Below the pieces are notes generated by a model. The model was given only the letters and a program-made list of their open reading frames with translations, was not told where the DNA came from and did no database searches. DNA of 64,000 nucleotides from Tardiphaga sp. 709 (GTDB lineage Bacteria > Pseudomonadota > Alphaproteobacteria > Rhizobiales > Xanthobacteraceae), in the NCBI RefSeq assembly GCF_032401055.1, contig NZ_CP135529.1, forward strand, positions 992,001-1,056,000, read 5' to 3'. Made by a program: the position numbers and the translations under genes. Shown here in pieces: positions 27,150 to 36,285 of the stretch (position 1 is its first letter; the number at the start of each line of letters is the position of its first letter).

Positions 27150-28025
27150 TCACTTACAAGGCTTGCTGTCCTTCACATTGAACTTGCTCATGGCGCCGCC
27201 GATAACGAAGTCATTGTAGTCCAGCACCAGTGACCGCGAGACGCCGTTCTCATAGAGTTCGAACGACATCGCATAGACCGGTGTCTGTTCGCCGCCATCG
27301 GACGATTTGGCTGACTTGTCGTAATAGCTGACGGTGACCGGCCAGCGCGTCAGCTTCTTCATGCCGTTATCGCCGGTCGAGGGATCGGGCTCGTTGACCT
27401 TGCGGTCGCCGGGGATCGCCTGCCCGATCACCGTGAGCGTGCTGTAGACCTTCTCGCCCGTATCCGACCCATCATAGACATTCAGTTCCAGCACCGACTT
27501 GCCATCGCGTGCGGCGGCAATGATGCGGTGGATCTGCTCGGTCGGAAATACGGTGGAGCCCTCCAGCGTGAAGGTCTTCGCCACCGGCTGCTTGAGCTTG
27601 ACGGTGACGTGATCGCCTTCGCGCTCCGCCATGCCGTCGACGGCACTGGCATCGCCATCATTCATGCGGGTGTCGATCTTGAAGCGATAACTCTTGCCGT
27701 CGCCGGCTTCCCAGCTGGTGGAGCGCAGATCGCTCAGCGTGGTCTTGTCCTCGCCGCTGTTCAGCTCCGAGACCTGACGGAAATCCGACGTGTAGCCTTC
27801 GCAGGCACTGCCGGTAAAATTATAGAGGATACGGCCGCTGGCGCTGTTGACGCTGGCGTTGCCGCGCGACTTCAACAGCTTCAGTTCATACAGCGCCTGG
27901 TGCGCGACGAACGGCGTGCCCGCAGCGGGCGGAGCCGCGAATGCCGACACCGGCGCCACGAAGGCTGCCATGGTCAGTGCCAGCGAAGCGGCCTGGAGGC
28001 GCGAAACGGAGGAAATGCGGCGCAT
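27150..28025 (-). CDS. eipB: Cell-envelope integrity protein EipB (DUF1849)
   Basis: 291 residues from ATG 28025 with a signal peptide (about 1-31, ending SAFA). The mature protein matches EipB: an open spiral beta-barrel protein of the alphaproteobacterial periplasm needed for envelope stress resistance in Brucella. The two conserved cysteines that form its disulfide are present at Cys75 (SACEGY) and Cys290 (PCK, the penultimate residue). YTSDFRQVSEL and the C-terminal YENGVSRSLVLDYNDFVI are also typical. Monocistronic by position. Confidence 0.93.
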   Translation of the reverse strand: MRRISSVSRLQAASLALTMAAFVAPVSAFAAPPAAGTPFVAHQALYELKLLKSRGNASVNSASGRILYNFTGSACEGYTSDFRQVSELNSGEDKTTLSDLRSTSWEAGDGKSYRFKIDTRMNDGDASAVDGMAEREGDHVTVKLKQPVAKTFTLEGSTVFPTEQIHRIIAAARDGKSVLELNVYDGSDTGEKVYSTLTVIGQAIPGDRKVNEPDPSTGDNGMKKLTRWPVTVSYYDKSAKSSDGGEQTPVYAMSFELYENGVSRSLVLDYNDFVIGGAMSKFNVKDSKPCK

Positions 28026-28277
28026 GGGGTTTCCCTGGATTCTGGAACTACAACAATAGAGAGCGTCCTATTGCGTCGCAACTACGGCCGCGCCGGATTC
28101 GCACTGCGCAAATGCCATATTCTGCAGCAAATCTTGCCAGAACCGCACTGTTGCAGGGCAGATTCGGTGTCGCCGGATCGTCACTTGCGCGGCGGGACGG
28201 TATGGGTGAAACAGAGAGCGCCTGAACCCTTTGGGGACTTTTGTTCGGGCACATCATCAATTGTTTGGGGAATCACG

Positions 28278-28745
28278 ATGGCAGGAACGGTCGAGCAGAA
28301 ACTTGCGGATCTAGGGGTCAAGCTTCACGAGCCGGTGAGCCCGGTGGCGAACTATGTCGGCTTCGTCCGCACGGGCAATCTGCTGTTCGTCTCCGGCCAG
28401 ATTTGCATGGGTGCCGACGGCCAGCTGATTGCCAAGGGCAAGCTCGGCGCCGGCGTCACCCTCGAACAAGGCGTCAATGCCGCGCGAGGCTGCGCGATCA
28501 ACATCCTGGCGCAGGTCAAGGCTGCGCTCGGCGATCTCGACAAGGTGGCCCGCGTCGTCCGTCTCGGCGGCTTCGTCAATTCGACGCCGGATTTCATCGA
28601 CGCGCCGAAGATCATCAATGGCGCATCGGACCTGATGGTTGCCGCCTTCGGCGACAAGGGCCGCCATTCCCGCGCTGCTGTCGGCGTCGCCTCGCTCCCC
28701 GCCGATTGCGCGGTCGAGGTCGACGCGGTGTTCGAAGTCATCTGA
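28278..28745 (+). CDS. RidA family protein (YjgF/YER057c/UK114)
   Basis: 155 residues from ATG 28278; the same frame is open for 750 bases upstream, but that part is antisense to eipB and not family-like. Longer RidA subgroup: NYVGFVRTGNLLFVSGQICMG at the N-terminus, ARGCAINILAQVKAALGDLDKV, and the C-terminal GRHSRAAVGVASLPADCAVEVDAVFEV with the conserved arginine that contacts the imine or enamine substrate. It likely removes reactive 2-aminoacrylate. First gene of a four-gene run with GDPD, DUF482 and HIT. Confidence 0.93.
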   Translation: MAGTVEQKLADLGVKLHEPVSPVANYVGFVRTGNLLFVSGQICMGADGQLIAKGKLGAGVTLEQGVNAARGCAINILAQVKAALGDLDKVARVVRLGGFVNSTPDFIDAPKIINGASDLMVAAFGDKGRHSRAAVGVASLPADCAVEVDAVFEVI

Positions 28746-28759
28746 TCAGGACAATCCCG

Positions 28760-29506
28760 ATGCGCGCACCTGACTGGCTCATCGCCCGGCCGGTCGCGCA
28801 TCGTGGCCTGCACGATCGCACCCGCGGCATTATCGAGAACATGCCCGGCGCCATGCACGCCGCCATATCTGGCAATTTCAGCATCGAGACCGATGTGCAG
28901 CTCACCGCCGATGGCGAGGCGATGGTGCATCATGACGATGAACTCGGCCGCCTGACCGAGGGCTCCGGCCCCCTGCTCGCGAAGACCTCCTCCGAACTCA
29001 AGCAAATAGCCTTCAAGGACACGCCCGAGCGCATGATGACGCTCGGCGATCTTCTTGCACTGATCGACGGCCGTGTCGGGCTCGTGATCGAGATCAAGAG
29101 CCACTTCGATGGTGATCGCAAACTGGTCACCCGCGTCGCCGAGATTCTCAAAACCTATCGCGGGCCGGTTGCCTGGATGTCGTTCGATCCCGATCAGGTT
29201 CTCGCGATGCGCGAGATCGCCCCCGGGATCCCGCGCGGCATCACGGCCCAGCGCACCTATGACGACGGCGAGTGGCTGACGCTGACGCAGGCCCAGCGCG
29301 ACGGCATGCGCCATCTCCGCCACGCCTTCCGCACCCGGCCGCATTTTGTCTCCTACTGGGTCAAGGAACTGCCTGCCCCGGCGCCCTGGATCGCCCACAA
29401 CCTGTTCGGCTGCGCGCTGCTGACCTGGACCGTACGGACGCCGGAACAGCGTGCCGTCACGGCCCGCTATGCCGACCAGATGACCTTCGAAGGCTTTGTG
29501 CCGTAA
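28760..29506 (+). CDS. Cytoplasmic glycerophosphodiester phosphodiesterase family protein
   Basis: 248 residues from ATG 28760, 14 bases after the RidA gene. GDPD TIM barrel: the catalytic histidine in PVAHRGLHD, metal-binding Glu/Asp in IETDVQLTADGEAMVHHDDEL, LGDLLALIDGRVGLVIEIK, and a late LLTWTVRTPEQ strand. There is no signal peptide, unlike the second GDPD at 60.4 kb. It would hydrolyse glycerophosphodiesters to glycerol-3-phosphate and an alcohol. Tight spacing suggests an operon with RidA. Confidence 0.92.
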   Translation: MRAPDWLIARPVAHRGLHDRTRGIIENMPGAMHAAISGNFSIETDVQLTADGEAMVHHDDELGRLTEGSGPLLAKTSSELKQIAFKDTPERMMTLGDLLALIDGRVGLVIEIKSHFDGDRKLVTRVAEILKTYRGPVAWMSFDPDQVLAMREIAPGIPRGITAQRTYDDGEWLTLTQAQRDGMRHLRHAFRTRPHFVSYWVKELPAPAPWIAHNLFGCALLTWTVRTPEQRAVTARYADQMTFEGFVP

Positions 29507-29608
29507 CCTGAAGGCGTTGTTGCCGGGTCTTGAAGAGTCCGGCGCAATGCACAATCTTAGGAGCGGTCGCCGCGACGGTTGATCGCATATGACCGGTTCA
29601 AGTGATTG

Positions 29609-30844
29609 ATGACGTCATCGGAAATTACGCTCGAAGCAGTGGCGTCCATCAGCCAGATTCCGGCCACGGACTGGGATGCCTGTGCCACCGGCCATGCCGA
29701 TCTCGGTGGCATTGAGAGCCTCGATACGCTCGCCCCGGCGGCCAACGGTTGCGCCTCAATAGCCAATTACAACCCGTTCGTGTCTCACGCTTTTTTCGCG
29801 GCCGTCGAGAAGTCGAATTCGGCCTGCGCCCGCACCGGCTGGGGTCCGCGGCATCTGATCGCCAAAAGCGCGGGCCGCATCCTCGGTGTCGTGCCCTGTT
29901 ATCTGAAGTCGCACTCGCAGGGCGAATACGTGTTCGACCGCGGCTGGGCCGATGCCTATGAGCGCGCCGGCGGGCAATATTACCCGAAGCTGCAGGCCTC
30001 GGTTCCGTTCACGCCCGCCACCGGTCCGCGCCTGCTGATCCGCGATGGCGTCGATGTGGAACGCGTCGGCGCGGCGCTGGCCGGAGGCCTCGTTGGTCTC
30101 TGCGAGGCCACCGATGCATCGTCTGTCCATGTCACTTTCGCGCGCGAGAGCGAATGGCAATTCCTTGCTGCACGCGGCTTCCTGCAGCGCACCGACCAGC
30201 AGTTTCATTTCCGCAATGACGGCTACAGCACCTTCGACGATTTCCTGGCAACGCTGAATTCGCGCCATCGCAAGGCGATCAAGCGCGAGCGCCGCGATGC
30301 GCTGGCCAATGGCATCACCATCCACCCCCTCACCGGCAGCGAGATCACCGAGGATGCGTGGGACGCGTTCTTCGCCTTCTACATGGAGACCGGCTCGCGC
30401 AAATGGGGTCGCCCCTATCTGACACGCGAGTTTTATGCGCTGATCGCCGAGAGCATGAGCGACGATGTCGCTCTGATCATGGCCAAGCGCGACGGCAAGT
30501 GGATCGCCGGCGCCATCAATTTCATTGGTTCGGACACGCTGTTCGGCCGCCACTGGGGCGCCATCGAGCATCACCCGTTCCTGCATTTCGAGGTCTGCTA
30601 TTATCAGGCCATCGACTTCGCCATTCGCCGCGGATTGAAGACCGTCGAGGCCGGCGCCCAGGGCGAACACAAGATCGCGCGGGGCTATCTGCCGCAGACC
30701 ACCTATTCGGCGCATTACATCGCCGATCGCGGACTGCGTCAGGCCGTCGGCGAGTATCTTCAACGCGAGCGCGAATATGTCGCGGAGGCCGTCCGCGAAT
30801 TGACCGAAGCCGGCCCGTTCAGGAAGGGCGACGAGCAGGATTAA
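29609..30844 (+). CDS. GNAT-fold peptidoglycan-type acyltransferase, DUF482 (COG3146)
   Basis: 411 residues from ATG 29609 (TTG one codon upstream possible). Recognisable as DUF482 by YNPFVSHAFFAAVEKS near the N-terminus, GWGPRHLIAKSAGRILGVVPCYLKSHS, LNSRHRKAIKRERRDA, and the C-terminal HWGAIEHHPFLHFEVCYYQAIDFAI with EAGAQGEHKIARGY. The fold is a double GNAT related to FemX-like enzymes; the substrate is unknown. It follows the GDPD gene by about 100 bases and precedes the HIT gene by 71. Confidence 0.9.
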   Translation: MTSSEITLEAVASISQIPATDWDACATGHADLGGIESLDTLAPAANGCASIANYNPFVSHAFFAAVEKSNSACARTGWGPRHLIAKSAGRILGVVPCYLKSHSQGEYVFDRGWADAYERAGGQYYPKLQASVPFTPATGPRLLIRDGVDVERVGAALAGGLVGLCEATDASSVHVTFARESEWQFLAARGFLQRTDQQFHFRNDGYSTFDDFLATLNSRHRKAIKRERRDALANGITIHPLTGSEITEDAWDAFFAFYMETGSRKWGRPYLTREFYALIAESMSDDVALIMAKRDGKWIAGAINFIGSDTLFGRHWGAIEHHPFLHFEVCYYQAIDFAIRRGLKTVEAGAQGEHKIARGYLPQTTYSAHYIADRGLRQAVGEYLQREREYVAEAVRELTEAGPFRKGDEQD

Positions 30845-30915
30845 GCCGTCTTGACCGGCTCCCCTCTGGCAGCGACAGTCGCCAAAATTTGCGCCGAAAT
30901 TTTCCGGAGGATTCC

Positions 30916-31344
30916 ATGACCGCGTATGACCCGAACAACATCTTCGCCAAGATCCTGCGCGGCGAATTCCCCTGCTACAAGGTCTATGAGAACGACCACG
31001 TGCTGGCGTTCCTCGACATCATGCCGCGCTCCCCCGGCCATACGTTGGTGATCCCCAAGGCGCCTGCGCGCAATATCTTCGACATCACTCCGGACGACTA
31101 CGCCCATGTGATCCGCGCCGCCCACAAGATCGCCGCTGCCTGCAAACAGGCCTTCAAGGCCGACGGCATGACCATCGCACAATATTCGGAAGCCGCCGGC
31201 GGCCAGGTGGTGTTCCACCTGCACATGCATGTGATGCCGCGCCACGACAATGTCGGCCTGCTGCCGCCGGCATCGCGCAAGGAAGACCCAAAGGTGCTGG
31301 AAGACAACGCAACGAAACTGATCGCGGCACTGGCGGCGCTGTAA
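30916..31344 (+). CDS. HIT family protein (Hint-like nucleotide hydrolase)
   Basis: 142 residues from ATG 30916 with GGAGG 5 bases upstream. N-terminal IFAKILRGEFPCYKVYENDHVLAFLDI and the histidine triad FHLHMHVMPRH at the C-terminal side. The middle histidine is the nucleophile that cleaves AMP-linked phosphoramidates or adenylates. Normal length for the family. It ends the RidA-GDPD-DUF482-HIT run and is followed by a hairpin. Confidence 0.95.
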   Translation: MTAYDPNNIFAKILRGEFPCYKVYENDHVLAFLDIMPRSPGHTLVIPKAPARNIFDITPDDYAHVIRAAHKIAAACKQAFKADGMTIAQYSEAAGGQVVFHLHMHVMPRHDNVGLLPPASRKEDPKVLEDNATKLIAALAAL

Positions 31345-31351
31345 GCTCCCT

Positions 31352-31372
31352 CTCCCCGCTCTACGCGGGGAG
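31352..31372. terminator. Hairpin between convergent HIT and trmO genes
   Basis: CTCCCCGC (31352-31359), 5-base loop, GCGGGGAG (31365-31372), in the 36-base gap between two stop codons. Probably bidirectional; no strong T-run. Confidence 0.6.
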
Positions 31373-31380
31373 GTTAAGCC

Positions 31381-31872
31381 CTACTCCGTCTGAAAGTCCC
31401 CCGGCTGCGGCGGCGCGAGCGGCGTGAATTCGCAGCGATCGGGCTTCACGTCCAGCAGCGGCGTCTCGTCGAGGCAATCGAGCCCGCGCACCATCACGGT
31501 CGATCCCTCGATCCCCACCAGCTTCACCATGGACGTACCGATCGGGTTCGGCCGCACCGGCGTGCGCAGCGAAAAGATGCCACGCGCATTGCCGTCGTTC
31601 TTGGGACTCTGCAGCACCAGGTCGCGGCGCGACAGATGCAGCCAGTAGATCACTTCGAGATGCTTGTAGAGGTCGAGGTCCTTCAGACCCGCCACCCACG
31701 GCTCGAAGATCTCGAGCCGGCATACAGGGCCGTCATGGCGACCCTGCCGCGGCGTTTCCAGCCGCGACGTCCAGGGCGTGCGGATGCGCCCGATATAGAC
31801 GAGGCCCGCATGGTTCGGCTTCGGTGCATCGACGGCGAGTTCGCCGGCACGGATTTCACTTTCACGAACCAT
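31381..31872 (-). CDS. trmO: tRNA (N6-threonylcarbamoyladenosine(37)-N6)-methyltransferase TrmO (TsaA-like)
   Basis: 163 residues from ATG 31872. TsaA/TrmO beta-barrel family: [45 protein letters not shown], and [23 protein letters not shown], the last being the family signature around RPNPIG. TrmO adds an N6 methyl group to t6A37 of certain tRNAs using SAM. The C-terminal domain of the longer E. coli enzyme is missing, as in many short homologues. Target tRNA inferred from the family. Confidence 0.9.
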   Translation of the reverse strand: MVRESEIRAGELAVDAPKPNHAGLVYIGRIRTPWTSRLETPRQGRHDGPVCRLEIFEPWVAGLKDLDLYKHLEVIYWLHLSRRDLVLQSPKNDGNARGIFSLRTPVRPNPIGTSMVKLVGIEGSTVMVRGLDCLDETPLLDVKPDRCEFTPLAPPQPGDFQTE

Positions 31873-31898
31873 TGGTCACCGTTCTTGCACCATGTCGA

Positions 31899-32885
31899 TC
31901 AATCCAGCGAGATGTTCTGCGCCTTGATCACCTTCGACCACCGTGCCCGGTCTTCGTCAACGAATTCGTTGATCTCCTTGACCGTCTTCGGCCGCAGTAC
32001 GGGGAAGCCGATCTTTTCCAGCGAGGCACGGAATGTATTGTCGTTCAGGGCGCGGTCCATGCTGGCCATCACGGTCTTGACGACATCGTCCGGCAATTTC
32101 GACGATCCCGCCAAACCGAACCAGACGCCGACCTGATAGTCGGGGTAGCCGCTTTCGATGACGGTGGGAACATCAGGCAGATCGGGACTGCGTTCTTTCG
32201 AACTGACGCCGAGCGGCCGCAGCAACCCGGCCTTCACAGGCGGCAGCGCCGTGGAGAGCGTATCGAACATCACCTGGATATTGCCGGAGAGAAGATCGGT
32301 CAGCGCCGGCCCTGCGCCCTTGTAGGGCACATGTGTCATCTCGACGCCAGCGATCTGCTTGAACATCTCGCCGGCGAGATGAATGGTGCCGCCGGTGCCG
32401 GCCGATCCGAAATTCAGCTTGCCCGGATTGGCCTTCGCGTAAGCCACGAATTCCTTCACCGTCTTGGCCGGTACAGATGGATGTACTTCCATCACCACAG
32501 GCAAGTCAGTGACCACCGTCAGCATCCGCAGATCCTTCTGCGGATCGTAGGACAGCTTTTTGTAGAGCAGCGGGTTGAGCACCATGATGGATGCAGCCGT
32601 AACAAACAGCGTGTAGCCATCGGGTTCTGCACGCGTCACCGCTTCGGCGGCAATGGCGCCCTGCGCGCCCGGCTTGTTCTCGACGATCGCCGTCTGCTTG
32701 AGGTCGCGGCCGAGATAATCCGCCACCAGACGCGCAAGCACATCGGTCGGCCCGCCGGCTGCATAAGGCACCACGAGCTTGATCGTGCGCGTCGGATATT
32801 CCGCCGCACGGGCGAGCGGCGCGGCAAAACCCAACGCAGCGATAACGATGCCGGTTATCAAGGTAGAACTTGCGCGCAATCTCAT
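31899..32885 (-). CDS. Tripartite tricarboxylate transporter substrate-binding protein (Bug family)
   Basis: 328 residues from ATG 32885 with GGGAG upstream. Signal peptide at about 1-28 (ending ARAAE). Typical Bug motifs: YPTRTIKLVVPYAAGGPTDVLARLVA, VENKPGAQGAIAAEAVTRAEPDGYTL, and NFGSAGTGGTIHLAGEMF. These bind carboxylates or amino acids outside the membrane. TctA/TctB permease genes are absent here, as is usual for the expanded orphan Bug set. Ligand unknown. Confidence 0.93.
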   Translation of the reverse strand: MRLRASSTLITGIVIAALGFAAPLARAAEYPTRTIKLVVPYAAGGPTDVLARLVADYLGRDLKQTAIVENKPGAQGAIAAEAVTRAEPDGYTLFVTAASIMVLNPLLYKKLSYDPQKDLRMLTVVTDLPVVMEVHPSVPAKTVKEFVAYAKANPGKLNFGSAGTGGTIHLAGEMFKQIAGVEMTHVPYKGAGPALTDLLSGNIQVMFDTLSTALPPVKAGLLRPLGVSSKERSPDLPDVPTVIESGYPDYQVGVWFGLAGSSKLPDDVVKTVMASMDRALNDNTFRASLEKIGFPVLRPKTVKEINEFVDEDRARWSKVIKAQNISLD

Positions 32886-32975
32886 ATCGTCTCCCAACCC
32901 CTATTTTTAAGTTGAGCGGAGACTATCGCGTTCACGCAGTCATACAAGGCCGATACAGCCTGACGCTGTCGTCTA

Positions 32976-33320
32976 TCAACCGAGGATGTATTTGCCGGTG
33001 ACCATCACCAGCTCGCCGCATGCGACGCCAAGAAAGATCGAGCGCCTGAACAAGACGAAGACGACGAGGCCGACAGCGACCGCACCATAGCGCAACGGCG
33101 GCGGAACGCTCGCCAATGCGCCGGGCGGCACGACCAGGATTTGCGCGATGACGCCGGCGAGGATCGCCGTGGCCACCGCCCTCACCCAGATCAGGATCTC
33201 GGACTCTTCGTCGACGCCGCCGCCGAGCCACAGGCCAAGCATGCGCCAGACCTCATTGGGGAGGAAACCCGCCAGCAGCAGCACAAGGAGCGCGTGCCAG
33301 TCGCCGATGAAGTCGCTCAT
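32976..33320 (-). CDS. azlD: AzlD family branched-chain amino acid exporter subunit
   Basis: 114 residues from ATG 33320, overlapping the azlC stop by 4 bases. Small membrane protein with about four hydrophobic segments (LLVLLLAGFLPNEVWRML, AVATAILAGVIAQILVV, YGAVAVGLVVFVLF, and the C-terminal segment). It is the standard partner of AzlC; together they export branched-chain amino acids or analogues. The regulator often found with azlCD is not seen here. Confidence 0.88.
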   Translation of the reverse strand: MSDFIGDWHALLVLLLAGFLPNEVWRMLGLWLGGGVDEESEILIWVRAVATAILAGVIAQILVVPPGALASVPPPLRYGAVAVGLVVFVLFRRSIFLGVACGELVMVTGKYILG

Positions 33321-34051
33321 CGCCGCCTCCAGCGATGCACGCCATAGGCGATGGTCCCGGCCGAGACGCCCGATATCAGAATGTCGACGCCGGTGTTGAA
33401 CAGCGACACGACAGGAAACAGCGCGAGACCGAGCACCAGCGCCACGACATCGGCGAGCTGCTTGCAGTTGCGCGCCGTCGACAGCAGGAACGCCAGCGGG
33501 GTCAGCAGCAGGATCGCCGCGCCGAACAGCGGCGGCAGATTGGCTGCGAGATGATAGCCGATGAAGGTCGCGGTCAGCGACGACAAGACAAGTCCGAGGC
33601 CGAGGCCGTTGACGAAGGCGATGCGTCGCTCGCGTGGGACCAGCGGCATCAACCGGAAGCATTCCACCCACAGCGTCACTGCGATGAAATGCGACGGCAA
33701 GATCAGTTGCCGCTTTTTGGTCTCCGGCATGCGCAGCATCGGCAGCACCGACACCACCATGGGAAACAAACGGATCGCACTCACAGTCACCGCGAGCGCC
33801 GCCTGGATCACTGTGGCGCCGGAGCCGAGCGCGACGAGAAGAATAATCTGTGCGGGACCGGCCCAGACGAACAATGTGCTGGCCAGCGCCCAGAACAGGC
33901 TGAAATGCGTGTCATGGGCGAGCGCGCCGATGCCGATATAGGTCGCGAACAAGACCAGCGTCAGGATGGTCGTCGTGATCGACCGCATGCCGTAAAGGAA
34001 GGCCGCCGCACTGCCCTGCCATCTCGGTGAATCCAGTGCAGGAAGCGACAC
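33317..34051 (-). CDS. azlC: AzlC family branched-chain amino acid exporter permease
   Basis: 244 residues from GTG 34051. Multi-pass membrane protein with SLFWALASTLFVWAGPAQIILLVAL and TVSAIRLFPMVVSVLPMLR, the characteristic AzlC segments, and several further helices. The gene overlaps azlD by 4 bases, so the two-component exporter is translationally coupled. The exact substrate is inferred from the family (4-azaleucine resistance). Confidence 0.92.
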   Translation of the reverse strand: MSLPALDSPRWQGSAAAFLYGMRSITTTILTLVLFATYIGIGALAHDTHFSLFWALASTLFVWAGPAQIILLVALGSGATVIQAALAVTVSAIRLFPMVVSVLPMLRMPETKKRQLILPSHFIAVTLWVECFRLMPLVPRERRIAFVNGLGLGLVLSSLTATFIGYHLAANLPPLFGAAILLLTPLAFLLSTARNCKQLADVVALVLGLALFPVVSLFNTGVDILISGVSAGTIAYGVHRWRRR

Positions 34052-34142
34052 GTGTGTTTGTTTCTTCTTGGTTGATCCGGCCTGTCATAGGCTGCCGAAA
34101 GCCGCCGGCGTCAAGAGGCGCCAATGCATGGGGTGCCAGCAG

Positions 34143-35114
34143 TCACGCTCTGCCGTTGCGCAGCACCAGACAGCCTTGCCCGGCCCGGCGGATCTTGCCG
34201 CAGAGATCGTTGGCCTCGTCACGCGTGTCGGTCCCGATCCTCACCTGGTAGAAGGTTCGCGTGCCGCGGCTTCGGAACAGCGAACTCAGCAGGTTGGGAT
34301 CGCGTTCGCCGACCACCGTGCGCAAGCGCAGCATCACGCGTGCATAGGACATCAAAGCACGATCACGATTGAAGCCTGCCGCCAGTTGCACACCCCATGG
34401 CCGTGCTTCGCCGAGCTTCACGCGCGCTTCCAGTTGCGTGACGAAGGGATTGGGCGCGCGCTGCAGCAGTGCCATCAGCTCGCGGCAGTTCGACGTCGCG
34501 GCACGCGGCGGCGTCTTGCCGTTGCGGCCCGCAGCCTGCCAGTCCTCGACCGTCACACCGGTGATCGCGGAGACGTAGTTGCGGGTCTCACCGGGCATGT
34601 ATCCCTTGCCGTCGAGCCAGTCCTGCACGCGGCGCGGTCCTGCATTGTAGGCCGCAGCCGCGAGGCCGAGATTACCGAACTGGTTGCGCAGCTCGCTGAG
34701 AAACTCCGCCGATTTCGGCAGCGCCTGCACCGGATCGAACGGATCGAGCAGGCGCCGCTCATTGGCCGTGCCCGGCATGAATTGCGCGATGCCCTGTGCG
34801 CGCTGGCCATTGCGCGTCACGGGACCCACGGCATCAGGCTGAAACCGGCTCTCCTGCCAGATCACGCGGGCAAAGAATTCCAGCGGCAGGTCGTTGGCTC
34901 GCGCTGCGGACTCGATCATCAGACACATCGACTCGCGTGCGTCACTGTCGCGTGCCAGATTTGGCTTCGATGGCGCCGCCATCGGCAACATCCGGTCCGC
35001 ACCGGGCTTCGCCAGTTCGCTGACCGGGAGCTCTTCGGCGCGCACGCCCCCGACCGGCGCAAGCAACAGCGCCGCGAGGCAAATTATCCGGCCGATGGTC
35101 CTTCGGAGCGCCAT
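34143..35114 (-). CDS. Lytic murein transglycosylase with C-terminal SPOR-like region
   Basis: 323 residues from ATG 35114; the open frame continues upstream across a plus-strand gene and is disregarded. Signal peptide at about 1-26 (ending GGVRAEE). An SLT domain follows with the catalytic Glu88 in FARVIWQESRFQPDAVGP, then GIAQFMPGTA and AAAYNAGPRRVQDWL. The C-terminus (FYQVRIGTDTRDEANDLCGK..GCLVLRN) resembles a SPOR peptidoglycan-binding repeat. It would cleave glycan strands in the periplasm, possibly at the septum. Divergent from the GrdB-like gene. Confidence 0.9.
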   Translation of the reverse strand: MALRRTIGRIICLAALLLAPVGGVRAEELPVSELAKPGADRMLPMAAPSKPNLARDSDARESMCLMIESAARANDLPLEFFARVIWQESRFQPDAVGPVTRNGQRAQGIAQFMPGTANERRLLDPFDPVQALPKSAEFLSELRNQFGNLGLAAAAYNAGPRRVQDWLDGKGYMPGETRNYVSAITGVTVEDWQAAGRNGKTPPRAATSNCRELMALLQRAPNPFVTQLEARVKLGEARPWGVQLAAGFNRDRALMSYARVMLRLRTVVGERDPNLLSSLFRSRGTRTFYQVRIGTDTRDEANDLCGKIRRAGQGCLVLRNGRA

Positions 35115-35142
35115 GCCTGATCCCGCGCGGATTCCCCGCGCC

Positions 35143-35170
35143 TTGACAGCGAGACCCCAGCAGCTAGCTA
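35143..35170 (+). promoter_or_regulatory. Candidate promoter of the GrdB-like gene
   Basis: TTGACA (35143-35148) and TAGCTA (35165-35170) separated by 16 bases, 34 bases before the ATG. The -35 is consensus and the -10 is moderate. Found by eye. Confidence 0.45.
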
Positions 35171-35204
35171 TGAATGAAAGACGGCAAAAGCGGGAGTGCA
35201 AACA

Positions 35205-36140
35205 ATGGCCGACGCGCGCGACGACACATCCGGCTTTGCCAGCGACGACGATGTTCCGATCCAGTATATGGCCCGCACCCGCGCCTATTATCAGGCGATC
35301 GGCTATGACGTTCCCTATCGCTGGGCCCATCACATCGACACGCCGTTCCAGCCGCTGAAGAAACCGCTGGCGCAGTCGCGCGTCGCCATCGTCACCACCG
35401 CAGCGCCCTTCGATCCCGACAAGGGCGATCAGGGTCCGGGCGCGCTCTACAACGGCGGCGCCAAGTTCTATCAGGTCTATGACGGCGATACGTCGGTCGA
35501 TCATGACCTGCGCATCTCGCACATCGCCTATGATCGCGTGCACACGAGGGCGGACGACAGCGGCACCTGGTTTCCCCTGCCCGCACTGCGCGCACTCGCC
35601 GCATCGGGCCGCATCGGCAGTGTCGCGCCGCGCTTCTACGGCGCACCGACCAATCGCAGCCATCGCGTAACCCTTGAGACCGATGCACCGGAGATCGTGA
35701 AGCGCGCGAAGGCCGATAGTGTCGATGTCGCCGTGCTGGTGCCGAATTGCCCGGTCTGCCATCAGACCATCAGCCTCGTCGCCCGCGAGCTGGAGGCCAA
35801 TGGCATTGCCACTGTGGTAGCGGGCTGCGCCAAGGACATTGTCGAACACGCTGCCGTGCCCCGTTTCCTGTTCAGCGACTTCCCGCTCGGCAATTCCGCC
35901 GGCAAGCCACATGACAAGGCCTCGCAGGCGCAAACCCTGGAACTGGCGCTGCGCATGCTGGAATCCGCCGTGGGTCCGCAGACCACCCTGCAGTCGCCGC
36001 AGCGCTGGGCTAGGGACGCTGTCTGGAAGCGCGACTACAACAATGTCGCCCTGCTCAGCGCCGAGGAACTGGCGCGCCGGCGGGCCGAATTCGACAGGCA
36101 GAAGGACATTGCCCGGGGATTGCGCGAGACGGCGGGCTGA
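35205..36140 (+). CDS. GrdB-like (glycine/sarcosine/betaine reductase B family) protein without selenocysteine
   Basis: 311 residues from ATG 35205 with GGGAG 8 bases upstream. It starts in the family style (PIQYMARTRAYYQAIGYDVPYRWAHH) and has RVAIVTTAAPFDPDKGDQGP, ISHIAYDRVHTRADD and a CPVCH motif in AVLVPNCPVCHQTI. These match proteins annotated as glycine-reductase selenoprotein B-like in aerobic rhizobia. True GrdB works in anaerobic Stickland metabolism with selenocysteine and partners GrdA/GrdC, none of which occur here. The actual reaction is unknown; a C-x-x-C thiol chemistry is plausible. Confidence 0.78.
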   Translation: MADARDDTSGFASDDDVPIQYMARTRAYYQAIGYDVPYRWAHHIDTPFQPLKKPLAQSRVAIVTTAAPFDPDKGDQGPGALYNGGAKFYQVYDGDTSVDHDLRISHIAYDRVHTRADDSGTWFPLPALRALAASGRIGSVAPRFYGAPTNRSHRVTLETDAPEIVKRAKADSVDVAVLVPNCPVCHQTISLVARELEANGIATVVAGCAKDIVEHAAVPRFLFSDFPLGNSAGKPHDKASQAQTLELALRMLESAVGPQTTLQSPQRWARDAVWKRDYNNVALLSAEELARRRAEFDRQKDIARGLRETAG

Positions 36141-36285
36141 GCCCGCCCTGAGGCCGATCACCCCGTCTTTCGGCGATCGCCCTTAACTTTGGTTTACGTT
36201 AAATCTGCTCAATCCGCGCGAGAGCCTTCCCCGGCGGATGGAACTGCGTACAGTCCCCGCCTGTAACCTCAGGGGACCTCAGGAC

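Noticed and set aside
27528-28277. 250-codon N-terminal extension of RidA
   Set aside because: It lies antisense to eipB and across its promoter; RidA family similarity begins exactly after ATG 28278.
35115-36161. Upstream extension of the lytic transglycosylase frame
   Set aside because: The extension is antisense to the GrdB-like gene; a signal peptide at ATG 35114 fixes the real start.
36183-36202. Possible CtrA box upstream of the PilZ gene
   Set aside because: Two TTAA half sites are present but 12 bases apart, not the 7 required for a CtrA site.
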